From: Brevibacillus composti
GTDB taxonomy: Bacteria; Bacillota; Bacilli; Brevibacillales; Brevibacillaceae
Length of the DNA: 64,000 nt
Direction of reading: 5' to 3'
Assembly (NCBI RefSeq): GCF_016406105.1
Contig: NZ_CP066308.1
Coordinates: 2,081,501-2,145,500, forward strand
The notes below the pieces were generated by a model. It was not told the DNA's origin. It searched no databases and saw only the letters and a program-made list of their open reading frames with translations. The first letter of the stretch is position 1. Each line of letters begins with the position of its first letter. Below are positions 51,504 to 60,404 of the stretch, one piece after another. The position numbers and the translations under genes were made by a program.

Positions 51504-51824
51504 CTCCTCAACGATTTACAGTGTGCGAGCAGGCGTCTTGTTATTCAGGCAAATCTTCCTAGTGCAGATGTAAGCATAGAGCATCTTGTGGTTTCCCAAG
51601 AGCGGCCATTCCCTAAGGAAATATGACTGTTTTCATGCAAATTTGTAACATTGGACAAGCTTTCTCCTGTCTAGAGGGTAACGTCGCATCACAACACTAC
51701 CCCTCAGCCGCCCGGACCTGGGCGGTCTTTTTTTTACCATTCAGTAAGATTCAGAAATTTTGAAACGAAAAGGATGGAGGAGCGTATAAAGACATGAGGA
51801 TCAGAAAATGAAAAGGAGACGAGA
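51504..51824. other. Gene-free stretch before the prohibitin gene
   Basis: No open frame with a ribosome site. It holds GAGGGTA and TACCCCTC, which could pair (51674-51705 region), directly followed by a strong terminator on the plus strand. The order stem, terminator, then 90 bases to the prohibitin gene fits a small RNA or an attenuated leader. Nothing matches a riboswitch or T-box that I know. Confidence 0.4.
51708..51736 (+). terminator. Strong Rho-independent terminator without an obvious upstream gene
   Basis: CCGCCC and GGGCGG over a six-base loop, then TCTTTTTTTT. The nearest plus-strand gene ends over 400 bases earlier, so it must end another transcript or attenuate the prohibitin gene. 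Confidence 0.85.
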
Positions 51825-52655
51825 ATGGAAACTCAAAATGTAACCAAATTAAATCCCAAAATGGGGACGCCCAAAGCGATCATTACCATTGTTCTAGCTC
51901 TTCTTGTCGGTTTTCTCGTGTTTCAATCTGTCACGATTATTCAGGCAGGCCATCGTGGTGTCGTTCTGCAATTGGGGGCCGTTCAGCCACAGGTCTTTGA
52001 AGAAGGTCTTCATTTCCGTATCCCGTTTATTCAGACAGTGGTGCCGATGGAAGTGCGGGTGCAGAAATCGGAGACCAGCCAGACCTCAGCCTCCCGCGAT
52101 TTACAGACGGTTGCGACCACGATTGCCGTCAACCATCATCTGGACGCCAACAGTGTAAACAAGCTGTATCAAGAAGTAGGAATGGATTACGCCACGCGGA
52201 TTGTCGATCCGGCGATAGCGGAGGCCCTGAAGGCCGTCACCGCACAGTACACGGCGGAAGAGCTGATCTCCAAGCGCTCCGAAGTAAGCACCAAGGTAAA
52301 AGAGGTGCTCGCCGCTAAGCTCTCTTCCTACTATATTATCTTGGATGAAATCAACATCCGTGAATTCAAATTCAGCGAAGAGTTTGACCGGGCGATCGAA
52401 GCGAAGCAGGTAGCGGAGCAGCAAGCGCTCAAATCCAAGCTGGATCTGGAGCGGATCAAGATCGAGAAAGAGCAGGAAATAACGAAAGCCCAGGCCCAGG
52501 CCGAAGCGCTGCGCCTGCAAAAGCAGGAAGTGACGCCCGAGCTGATCCAGCTGAGACAGATCGAAGCGCAGTTGGAAGCGATCCGCCGCTGGGACGGCAA
52601 ACTTCCGAACGTTACGGGGGGAGCCACGCCCTTTATCAACGTAGATAACAAATAA
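51825..52655 (+). CDS. Prohibitin-family SPFH protein
   Basis: 276 residues. One membrane helix (about 20-38) and a SPFH/Band 7 domain (VTIIQAGHRGVVLQLGAV, FEEGLHFRIPFIQTV). A long helix follows (KQVAEQQALKSKLDLERIKIEKEQEITKAQ region) that would form a coiled coil. Such proteins make large ring assemblies at the membrane. AAGGAGA site. A terminator follows. Confidence 0.92.
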   Translation: METQNVTKLNPKMGTPKAIITIVLALLVGFLVFQSVTIIQAGHRGVVLQLGAVQPQVFEEGLHFRIPFIQTVVPMEVRVQKSETSQTSASRDLQTVATTIAVNHHLDANSVNKLYQEVGMDYATRIVDPAIAEALKAVTAQYTAEELISKRSEVSTKVKEVLAAKLSSYYIILDEINIREFKFSEEFDRAIEAKQVAEQQALKSKLDLERIKIEKEQEITKAQAQAEALRLQKQEVTPELIQLRQIEAQLEAIRRWDGKLPNVTGGATPFINVDNK

Positions 52656-52669
52656 GCAAATGGATCTGG

Positions 52670-52702
52670 CCCTTTGGCGGGAAACCGTCGAAGGGTTTTT
52701 TT
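52670..52702 (+). terminator. Terminator of the prohibitin gene
   Basis: CCCTT-GGCGG pairs with CCGTC-AAGGG around GAAA, then TTTTTTT. Confidence 0.8.
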
Positions 52703-52716
52703 GCGGAAGACGGGAC

Positions 52717-52935
52717 CTACCCGGGATAAGCCGTACCGTCTCCGCGAAACAGCTTGCGCACCATCTCATACAATCTGCCTGACATGCTGGGAAAGACGAT
52801 GGTATACCGATCGGCCCCATCCCTGAGCAAAGCCACGGGGGGTTCGATGGTGTAGGGGATTTTCATTACATCCAGGATCTTCCGGTATTCCTCAACCTGC
52901 TGCTGGTCGACTTGATAATAAAATGATTTGTCCAT
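52717..52935 (-). CDS. Uncharacterised small protein
   Basis: 72 residues with AAGGAG ten bases before the ATG. Mixed alpha/beta: KSFYYQVDQQQVEEYRKIL then ADRYTIVFPSMSGRLYEMV. No motif recognised. Single gene, convergent with prohibitin. Confidence 0.65.
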   Translation of the reverse strand: MDKSFYYQVDQQQVEEYRKILDVMKIPYTIEPPVALLRDGADRYTIVFPSMSGRLYEMVRKLFRGDGTAYPG

Positions 52936-53025
52936 CTAACCACGCTCCTTTCTCTCCATCATACCAAAGATGTCTTTCCCGCCAAAACGAAAAACAACCC
53001 TTCAATGAGGAAGGGTTGTGGCCGT

Positions 53026-54339
53026 TCAGGGAGAAGTTTCGTTCGTCTCGTCAGGTAACAGCTCGACGGCCGGTACAAAGTCGGGCTCCGTGCTCAGCGG
53101 CGCGGAGTAATCCGCCTCTTGCGGCGTAAAACCGGAAGACGCATGCACATTTTCCATAAAAGGTGCAGAGCCTTCGGCATGATAGATTGGCACGGGTTCG
53201 GGGCCAGCACGTCTGGCATACGGTTGGCGAGCCTTCGCAAAAATCGGGAGGTTCGATTCATGTGAAGCCGGTGTGAGCCTTTCACGAGGATGGTGGAGTG
53301 GGGCGTCAGGTTTTTGGCCAATAACCGGTGAAGCTGCAGAAGGCTCTTGCAATATCTGACCCTCTTTTTGGAGAGGCCGGAGCGGATGGCCGCCCGGTAC
53401 GTAAATCTCGTGGAAGGGCCGAGGAGATAGAGTGCGTGAAGGCGTTTTCTCGAGGCGTAACGGCCGACGAGAGCGTGTCCCTTTCGCGTATACTTGCCGA
53501 GCTCCAGCATCGAGCCCAGCCCCGATCTGCCTCAGCACATTCAGCGCGGCCATTACAGCCGAGGGATTGGCGCTGTAAGTATCGTCGATGACGGTAATCT
53601 GATGGCGATGCCGGGTCACCGTCAGACGCCGCTTGGGGCGGGGATAGTTGAGAAGTCCGGACTGAATGTCCTGGGCGGCAAGTCCGAGTTGATGGCAGAC
53701 TGCGATAGCCAGCAAGGCGTTTATGATATTATGCGTCCCCGGGATGGGGATGGAAAAGGAGACGTTCACCCCATTTAGAACACAGGTAAAGGTCAAGCCG
53801 GATGGGGTATGGCGAATGTTGCGTGCGGCATACATCGCGCGGCGTTTGATCCCCACGGTAATGATTCTTCCTCGAAAACGGCCGCGATATGGCTGCTTGC
53901 CGAATTGGCGAGTGTAGGGACAATCGGCATTGAGGAAAATGATGCCGTGTGGCTTCATATGGCGGATCAGCTCCGATTTGGCCATCGCCAGTCGGCGCTG
54001 GGAGCCGCCAAAATGGCCGAGATGGGCCGTACCGATATTGGTTATGATGCCGATTGACGGTTGGAAGATGCGGCAGTGCTGACGGAGGTTGCCCCGCCTG
54101 GGAATGCGGTATTCGAGGACCGCAGCCTTATGGGTCGGCCGTATGCGGCGGGCATGAGCACGGGTGTGCACCATGAGATTGCGGTTGGCGGGAGACTTGT
54201 AGACGGGCCATTTCCTCCGCAGGATGGAGGCGATCATTTCTTTCGTCGTCGTTTTGCCTGCACTGCCGGTCACTGCGATGATGATCGGTTTACGTTTCAA
54301 AACAGTCCGTTCCCTTCTTCTCCAGATGGAAGACAGCAA
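53026..54339 (-). pseudogene. MurF-like Mur ligase with frameshift
   Basis: The N-terminal frame has the ATP site AVTGSAGKTTTKEM, TNIGTAHLGHFGG and the MurF-type VIDDTYSANPSAVMAAL. The usual first (UDP-binding) domain is missing, so the protein begins at the central domain. From about 53510 the expected C-terminal domain (MLELGKYTRKGHALVG, STILVKGSHRLHMN) continues in a different frame that ends at 53094. In the first frame that segment becomes Pro/Arg-rich nonsense. The last part of the first frame, Glu/Pro-rich and ending DETNETSP, looks like real protein again, so a second, compensating shift near 53240-53280 is possible. Start could be TTG here or another TTG 13 codons later. Confidence 0.75.
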
Positions 54340-54438
54340 TTTTTCATTGAAGAGAAAAGATGGCCGTTCCCCGATCGCTGCTATCGGCCGATGAGCAAAG
54401 AATAGAAATGCATAAGTTTCGAGCTGTTTCCTGTCCGA

Positions 54439-54627
54439 TCAGTATCGACGACGACGGCAGCATTCCGGGGGGCAGCGGCGACAATGGTCCGGACAAAATC
54501 TGCGTCTGTAAGGGGGACGATAGTAATCTTGCTGTGCCGGCTGATAGGGACTTTGTGCAGACCAATACGGGCTTTGTGGGGACCATTGGGAACTCTGGCT
54601 GGATCCCTGCCCTGGGTACCTATACAT
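54439..54627 (-). CDS. Small Tyr/Gln/Pro-rich protein with Cys/Arg-rich end, coat-like
   Basis: 62 residues from the ATG with AGAGGA eight bases upstream; ATGs nine and ten codons earlier are alternatives. The first part is made of Ser, Gln, Pro, Tyr and Trp (QSSQWSPQSPYWSAQSPYQ), the end is RFCPDHCRRCPPECCRRRR. Low-complexity Tyr-rich plus Cys-rich composition is common in spore coat and crust proteins, so a coat role is plausible. No homologue recognised. Confidence 0.6.
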   Translation of the reverse strand: MYRYPGQGSSQSSQWSPQSPYWSAQSPYQPAQQDYYRPPYRRRFCPDHCRRCPPECCRRRRY

Positions 54628-54761
54628 GGACGTCATCCTCTCTGTGTTCATCATGTACTACCATACCTGTATATGCAGGTGTGGAAACAAGAGGATGGAC
54701 GATTACCATCGTCTGGAAAAATAGGGCTGATAAGCAAATGACAGGCTAGAGTTGGTACTTT

Positions 54762-55112
54762 TCACAACGCGTCTATCTGATGCTTGATCACTCTTGTCAG
54801 TCCCTGATCAACCAAATGATAGGATAAGTCGATCAAGCCGAGCAGTTCCGGCTCCGGGATACTGCCGTCTACAGTGACGGTAATCCAATGCCGCTGATTG
54901 AGGTGGTAGCCCGGCACGATGGCCGGATACTGCTGCCGCAGGGCATCCGCCAGATCCGGCTCGCATTTGAGACCGATCTGGACGCCATTTTCATTTGCAG
55001 TCAGCAGGGCAAACATCTTGCCGCCTACTTTCATGACGTGGACATCATGGCCAAAGGGAAAATCCTCCGTCGCCCCTTTTTTGCCGAGGCAGTAGGATCG
55101 AAGTTCTTCCAT
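54762..55112 (-). CDS. MmcQ/YjbR family protein
   Basis: 116 residues: LRSYCLGKKGATEDFPFG at the start, KMFALLTANENGVQIGLKC in the middle and GYHLNQRHWITVTVDG near the end are typical of this family, whose fold resembles DNA-binding proteins but whose role is unclear. A second family member lies 1 kb away on the other strand; they are not close copies. Confidence 0.88.
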   Translation of the reverse strand: MEELRSYCLGKKGATEDFPFGHDVHVMKVGGKMFALLTANENGVQIGLKCEPDLADALRQQYPAIVPGYHLNQRHWITVTVDGSIPEPELLGLIDLSYHLVDQGLTRVIKHQIDAL

Positions 55113-55129
55113 AGGTCTACGCTTTTGAT

Positions 55130-55351
55130 TTGACAGGCGATCTTTTGAATACGTCCCGTATCGACGAGGTCAAAAAACAATTGGGCAAGCCGACGGAGGA
55201 GGGCGTCAATCAGGTAGACGGAGGCTGGTTCCTCCTCTATCAGGCAGGCGACAATATGCTGATCCTGGATGCGGCCGATGCCCAGTCGCCCATTGAAAAG
55301 ATCAGAGTGATCAACAAGAAGATGGTCGAAGAGAATCTGCAGAAGTTTTAA
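55130..55351 (+). pseudogene. Probable C-terminal remnant of a secreted/lipoprotein gene
   Basis: 73 residues from a TTG without any ribosome site, 17 bases from the divergent MmcQ start. RIDEVKKQLGKPTEEGVNQVDGGWFLLYQ followed by ILDAADAQSPIEKIRV resembles the last domain of small Bacillus lipoproteins (a DEVKKxLGxPT repeat-like module). The expected signal peptide and first part are missing. It may also be a short intact gene with a weak start. Confidence 0.45.
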
Positions 55352-55534
55352 GGCAATGGTCAAAAAATTCGCTTAGCTTAAACGGACGTTTAACGCCTGT
55401 ACTAGACGCGTACCGTGCAACCAAGGGGGTCCTGATAAACCAGCTTGAAAAACAGTCCGCCTCGCAAGTAGACTATCAAAGAGAGTAGGTTGACGCTGAC
55501 AGACCTGTTTTCCTGCCGAAAGGATGTGTGCAAG

Positions 55535-56008
55535 GTGAATGATTACGTGGCTGCGATGAGAGCCAAGATCGGGCAGGATACTCTGCTGACGGTCGGCTGC
55601 GGATTTATCCTGGAGGATGAGGCGGGGAGGATTCTCCTGCAGCGGAGAAGGCACGTCGATATCTGGGTGATTCCCGGCGGCATTATGGAACTGGGTGAAT
55701 TCGTTCTGGACGCCGCTTTGAGAGAAGTGAAGGAAGAGACGAATCTGACAGTTCTCCAGCCGGAGCTCTTTGGCATCTATTCCGGTCCGGAGGGGCTCGC
55801 TGCCTATGAAAATGGCGACAAGGTTTTCAGTCTGCAGATCATTTTTTATTCCCGGCACTATGAGGGTACGCTGAAGCAAACGGCGGACGACGAGAGCGCC
55901 ATGCATGCCTTTTTCCACAGAGATGAGCTGCCGGACAATCTTAATCCGCATCAAGCCCGGTTCATTCTAGACTGGGCTCGGGGGGCAAATACCCCGGTCA
56001 TCCGTTGA
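55535..56008 (+). CDS. Nudix hydrolase
   Basis: 157 residues from GTG with AAGGAT ten bases upstream; a frame start 15 codons earlier has none. The Nudix box GGIMELGEFVLDAALREVKEET is close to the consensus and follows ILLQRRRHVDIWVIP. The enzymes cleave nucleoside diphosphates linked to another group; the substrate here is unknown. Resembles the MutT/NudF-like NUDIX proteins common in Bacillus. Confidence 0.88.
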   Translation: MNDYVAAMRAKIGQDTLLTVGCGFILEDEAGRILLQRRRHVDIWVIPGGIMELGEFVLDAALREVKEETNLTVLQPELFGIYSGPEGLAAYENGDKVFSLQIIFYSRHYEGTLKQTADDESAMHAFFHRDELPDNLNPHQARFILDWARGANTPVIR

Positions 56009-56053
56009 CCCCGAGGCTTGATTCTCACCACTACCGGCAAAGGAGGTAACAGT

Positions 56054-56449
56054 ATGGAACATCACAAAGCGATCGCTTCCCCAGAGGGTATGAAGCTGCT
56101 TGGACAGGTACGGGATATTTGTCGGCGTTTCCCTGAAGTCAGCGAACGTGTCGATGCCTTTGGTCATACGTCTTTTCGCGTTGGGGACAAGCCTTTTGTG
56201 ATCATGGGTGAAAGCGGCGGGACCGCTTCGCTCTCGATTAAGACCCATTTGCATACCCAGGAACTCCTGCTTCATCAGGGAGGCTACACAAAAACCCCTT
56301 ATGTGGGCCACCATGGCTGGGTGACCGTACAAGAGGGGGGGCCCTATCACTGGCCGGAAATCGAAAGTCTGATCGAAGAGGGCTATCTTCGAACCGCATC
56401 CAAACGACTGGTGAAAGCGTATCAAAGCCAAGAGGGGATGGCCCCCTAG
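56054..56449 (+). CDS. MmcQ/YjbR family protein
   Basis: 131 residues with a perfect AAAGGAGGT site. VRDICRRFPEVSERVDAFG, TSFRVGDKPFVIMGE and YVGHHGWVTVQEGGPYHW are family features. Overlaps the convergent membrane protein gene by four bases at the stop codons. Confidence 0.88.
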   Translation: MEHHKAIASPEGMKLLGQVRDICRRFPEVSERVDAFGHTSFRVGDKPFVIMGESGGTASLSIKTHLHTQELLLHQGGYTKTPYVGHHGWVTVQEGGPYHWPEIESLIEEGYLRTASKRLVKAYQSQEGMAP

Positions 56450-57192
56450 AGGGCGGCGTCTGTCTGCGTTGGCTTGTGCAGATTCTTTTTGCGCAAGCGA
56501 TGAGGCAGGTACAGCAGCAGGAAGAGCAAGATCGCGACGCCTTCTAATGAAAGAATATACCAAGGGTACGGCCCGAGGTAATCAAGCAGACTGGGATGGA
56601 GCGGTTTTCGCGAGATAAACATGTAGTTGCCGCCGGTGACGTGATTGACCCAGAGGACAAAGGGCAGCAGCAGATTTAAAAAGCCAAACGCCTTCCACAT
56701 CGAACGAAGGGTGGGACGGTATTCCTCCACCCAGGTCATGAACAGGCAAGCCAGGATGATGGCCGCATGGGCCAGGAAAAAATGGAAAAAGATAAAATGG
56801 GGGTACGGGTAGAGCAAGTCGGGCGTCAACATCGCCTGAGAGGCGCCGCCCAGCCCCAGGAAATAGGTAATTTCGTAGACGCGGTACGAATAAGTCAGGA
56901 GCATGATGACAGACAGAAGCAGAGAGATGCTGCAGAGCTGCAAGGGCAGCGAATAGGCGAGCGTCCAATTCTCCGTCAGGATTTGCCACGACTGCACGGC
57001 GACTTCCGACAGGAGCAAGAAACCGGCCAGCGAATAGCGGATCAGTCCGTTTGCGAGCGGCGCCCGAATGTTCTGACGCGCCCGATAGAGCGCGAAGATG
57101 GCTGCCGCGAATAATACCAGCACCACGACATGGGAGAGCGAATAGGGAACAAAGGGCTCTCCGCTGGGTTGGCGGGAAAAATATGGAGACAT
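56446..57192 (-). CDS. TIGR02206 family membrane protein (YwaF-like)
   Basis: 248 residues with seven predicted membrane helices. Family features: LPLQLCSISLLLSVIM, ITYFLGLGGASQAMLTPDL and NHVTGGNYMFISRKPLHPSLLDYLGPYPWY. No function is established. The ATG has GGGAGG nine bases away; the frame opens 17 codons earlier. Confidence 0.85.
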   Translation of the reverse strand: MSPYFSRQPSGEPFVPYSLSHVVVLVLFAAAIFALYRARQNIRAPLANGLIRYSLAGFLLLSEVAVQSWQILTENWTLAYSLPLQLCSISLLLSVIMLLTYSYRVYEITYFLGLGGASQAMLTPDLLYPYPHFIFFHFFLAHAAIILACLFMTWVEEYRPTLRSMWKAFGFLNLLLPFVLWVNHVTGGNYMFISRKPLHPSLLDYLGPYPWYILSLEGVAILLFLLLYLPHRLRKKNLHKPTQTDAAL

Positions 57193-57298
57193 CGGCGGGT
57201 TCCTCCCTGTATGCCTGGACGATTTAGTGTTCTGGATCTGCAACGGAATATTCCCCTATTGTAGGGAAAATGATGGCAAAAGAGAAGAGGGTGGTTCC

Positions 57299-57541
57299 AT
57301 GAAAACAGCATTGCACCAAATCGCCTATCAAATTGGCATGCACCCGACAGAGATGGCCAGACTGGTGCAGGAAGGCGAGATTACGGGGGAGGTTCCTGGA
57401 GGAAATCCGCAGTCCAGGGAGGCCTGGGTCGATTTGCATTCGCTGCGCAATTTTATCCAATGGCGCCATGACCAAAAACGCTTGGAAGAGGCGATGTATC
57501 TCAAAGCGATACGCCATATCGACCGGGCTTTGCGCGGGTAG
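57299..57541 (+). CDS. Small helix-turn-helix-like protein
   Basis: 80 residues from the ATG with AGAGGGTGG; upstream codons lack a site. LHQIAYQIGMHPTEMARLVQEGEITGE looks like an excisionase/MerR-type helix-turn-helix, followed by WVDLHSLRNFIQW. It may bind DNA, but there is no phage or integrase context. No family recognised. Confidence 0.6.
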   Translation: MKTALHQIAYQIGMHPTEMARLVQEGEITGEVPGGNPQSREAWVDLHSLRNFIQWRHDQKRLEEAMYLKAIRHIDRALRG

Positions 57542-57601
57542 CTTTAGCTTTATGAGGACGCCATAGCCCGTCCATCACAGAATAGAAATGGGGAAAAGCG
57601 C

Positions 57602-57955
57602 ATGGAGATTATCTATTGTCTGGTGCCGAAACACTATTGGGAGAAATGGGCCGAAAACGAATACTATCTGCCGCGCGATTACGAACAGGAGGGCTTTATC
57701 CATGCCACCAAGGGCGACGATCTGCTGACCAAGGTAGCGGGCCGCGTCTACGGTGACACGAACGATGAGCTGTATGTGCTGGTGATCGATGAGCAAAAGG
57801 TGACAGCTCCGATCAAATACGAAAAGGCCAAGGACGGTCTCCTCTATCCGCATATTTACGGCAAACTGAATACAGATGCCATCGCCGAGATCCGGCAGAT
57901 GGTAAAAATCGACGGCAAATGGGCCATCGGCGATCGCGTAGACAGCCATACATAA
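57602..57955 (+). CDS. DUF952 family protein
   Basis: 117 residues. IYCLVPKHYWEKW, the EGFIHATKGDDLLTKVA block and LLYPHIYGKLNTDAI are characteristic of DUF952, small proteins distantly related to ADP-ribosyltransferase folds and of unknown role. Single gene, 63 bases before tlp. Confidence 0.88.
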   Translation: MEIIYCLVPKHYWEKWAENEYYLPRDYEQEGFIHATKGDDLLTKVAGRVYGDTNDELYVLVIDEQKVTAPIKYEKAKDGLLYPHIYGKLNTDAIAEIRQMVKIDGKWAIGDRVDSHT

Positions 57956-58018
57956 AGACCCGCGACATCGAGCAAAATGGTAAGGACTCGGGAAACAAAC
58001 TGCAAAGGAGTGTGCCCC

Positions 58019-58240
58019 ATGGCCAAACCTGACAATCGCTCGGACAATGTGGACAAACTGCAAAACATGATCGAGAACAGCATGGAAAACATCCGGGAAA
58101 CCCGTGATTACCTGAAGGCGCATGCAGGTGAAATCTCTGCCGAAGAGAAAGCCAGCCTGGAGCAGAAGAACGAGCGCCGGGAAGAAAGCATCGAAGGCTT
58201 TCGCTCCGAGATCAAGGATGAGATTTCTGACAGGATGTAG
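58019..58240 (+). CDS. tlp: Small acid-soluble spore protein Tlp
   Basis: 73 residues made in the developing spore. AKPDNRSDNVDKLQNMIENS, IRETRDYL, then EKNERREESIEGFRSEIKDE match Bacillus Tlp in order and spacing. AAAGGAG site before the ATG; the frame opens 14 codons earlier. In B. subtilis tlp is driven by the forespore factor sigma G; I could not pick out a clear sigma G promoter here. A terminator follows. Confidence 0.93.
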   Translation: MAKPDNRSDNVDKLQNMIENSMENIRETRDYLKAHAGEISAEEKASLEQKNERREESIEGFRSEIKDEISDRM

Positions 58241-58248
58241 GGCACCTC

Positions 58249-58279
58249 GCGCTTGCCGGTTTGACGGCAGGCGTTTTTT
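58249..58279 (+). terminator. Rho-independent terminator of tlp
   Basis: CGCTTGCCG and CGGCAGGCG (one G-T pair) over a seven-base loop, then TTTTTT. Confidence 0.8.
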
Positions 58280-58325
58280 CATAGAGATGATTTGTTCCGC
58301 GAAACATGGTAATCTGATAGAGTAA

Positions 58326-59465
<1,140 letters not shown>

Positions 59466-59489
59466 CCAGAGGGATTGGAGAATCGGTAC

Positions 59490-59816
59490 GTGGAAGCGAC
59501 AAAGAAATCAAAAGTGATGATTCTGGTGTTTTTGGGCGCAGTCCTGCTGCTGGGGGCGCTCGGGTATTACGGCATGTACGTCATGGGCAAGGAACACGTT
59601 GCGGTGATTCAGGAAGCGATTGCGGAAAAAGGCGGCGTCGTGGAGAACATCATGGTAGTCCCCAAGGACGAGAGCCCCTTCGAGGTGAGCGGCAAGGGCA
59701 ATACCATTTACAAAATCGATTATCGCAAAGACGGAAAGACCCTGACTGCCTGGTTCCGCTCTGACAACCAATCTTCTATAATAAAAGAGAACGAGGAATG
59801 GATTTTTCCCGAGTAA
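59490..59816 (+). CDS. Small membrane-anchored protein
   Basis: 108 residues from GTG (GGAG nine bases upstream), or 113 from a TTG earlier. One membrane helix (about 10-30) after a Lys-rich start, then an extracytoplasmic part with AEKGGVVENIMVVPKDESPF and a beta-rich end. No family recognised. Ends just before the ACT-domain gene. Confidence 0.65.
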   Translation: MEATKKSKVMILVFLGAVLLLGALGYYGMYVMGKEHVAVIQEAIAEKGGVVENIMVVPKDESPFEVSGKGNTIYKIDYRKDGKTLTAWFRSDNQSSIIKENEEWIFPE

Positions 59817-59839
59817 CGACGAGAGTAGGACGTGATGGC

Positions 59840-60358
59840 ATGACATTGTCAAACGAAGAAGATCTGCGCGAATTGGCTCGCCTGATCCGCAAGCTGGAAC
59901 CGAAAGAGCAAGACCGCTCCATCACCATCCTGGCCCATGAAAACAGGGAGCTGATCGCACAGGCGCTCAGACAGGGGCTGGAGGGGGAAGTGCCCGTTGT
60001 GACCAGCTCGGGGGAGTACGCCAATCATCTGGCGACCGTGCGCATCGGGGAGAACAAGTATACGATCGCCCAGGACTGGCGTGACGTCTACATCAGCGAA
60101 ATTAATTACTGCCCGTGCCGAATCCCGCCGCGCTCACATGGGCTGCTGGTATACCATATGGATTACCCGGGTGTCATTTACGATGTGTCGCGCATTTTGG
60201 CCGATAATCGCATCAATATCTCCAAGCTGAACGTATCCCGCGAACAGAAGGGGAAAAACGCTCTGCTCATCTCGGTGACGGATGAGGAGATCAGCGCGGA
60301 GGTGGCGGCCGCGATGGAAACGCTGCCGCAAATTACAAAAGTGGTTTCTTTGCAATAA
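59840..60358 (+). CDS. ACT domain protein
   Basis: 172 residues from the ATG after AGGACGTGATGGC; an ATG 14 codons earlier overlaps the previous gene and has its site too close. The C-terminal 70 residues form an ACT domain (VYHMDYPGVIYDVSRILAD, INISKLNVSREQKGKNALL). The N-terminal 100 residues resemble the substrate-binding-like (ASB) region before the ACT domain in 3-phosphoglycerate dehydrogenase and L-serine dehydratase. No catalytic domain, so it may sense serine or another amino acid. Confidence 0.75.
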   Translation: MTLSNEEDLRELARLIRKLEPKEQDRSITILAHENRELIAQALRQGLEGEVPVVTSSGEYANHLATVRIGENKYTIAQDWRDVYISEINYCPCRIPPRSHGLLVYHMDYPGVIYDVSRILADNRINISKLNVSREQKGKNALLISVTDEEISAEVAAAMETLPQITKVVSLQ

Positions 60359-60367
60359 CGATTGCAG

Positions 60368-60404
60368 ATGGCTCCGTCCTCACAGGGATGGAGCCATTTT
60401 TCTC
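60368..60404 (+). terminator. Terminator of the ACT-domain gene, target of intron 2
   Basis: ATGGCTCC and GGAGCCAT with an inner CC/GG, then TTTTCTC. The group IIC intron begins at the next base. Confidence 0.85.

Noticed and set aside
51640..51740. T-box or known riboswitch before the prohibitin gene
   Set aside because: The T-box antiterminator motif is absent, and prohibitin is not a usual target; kept only as a possible small RNA.
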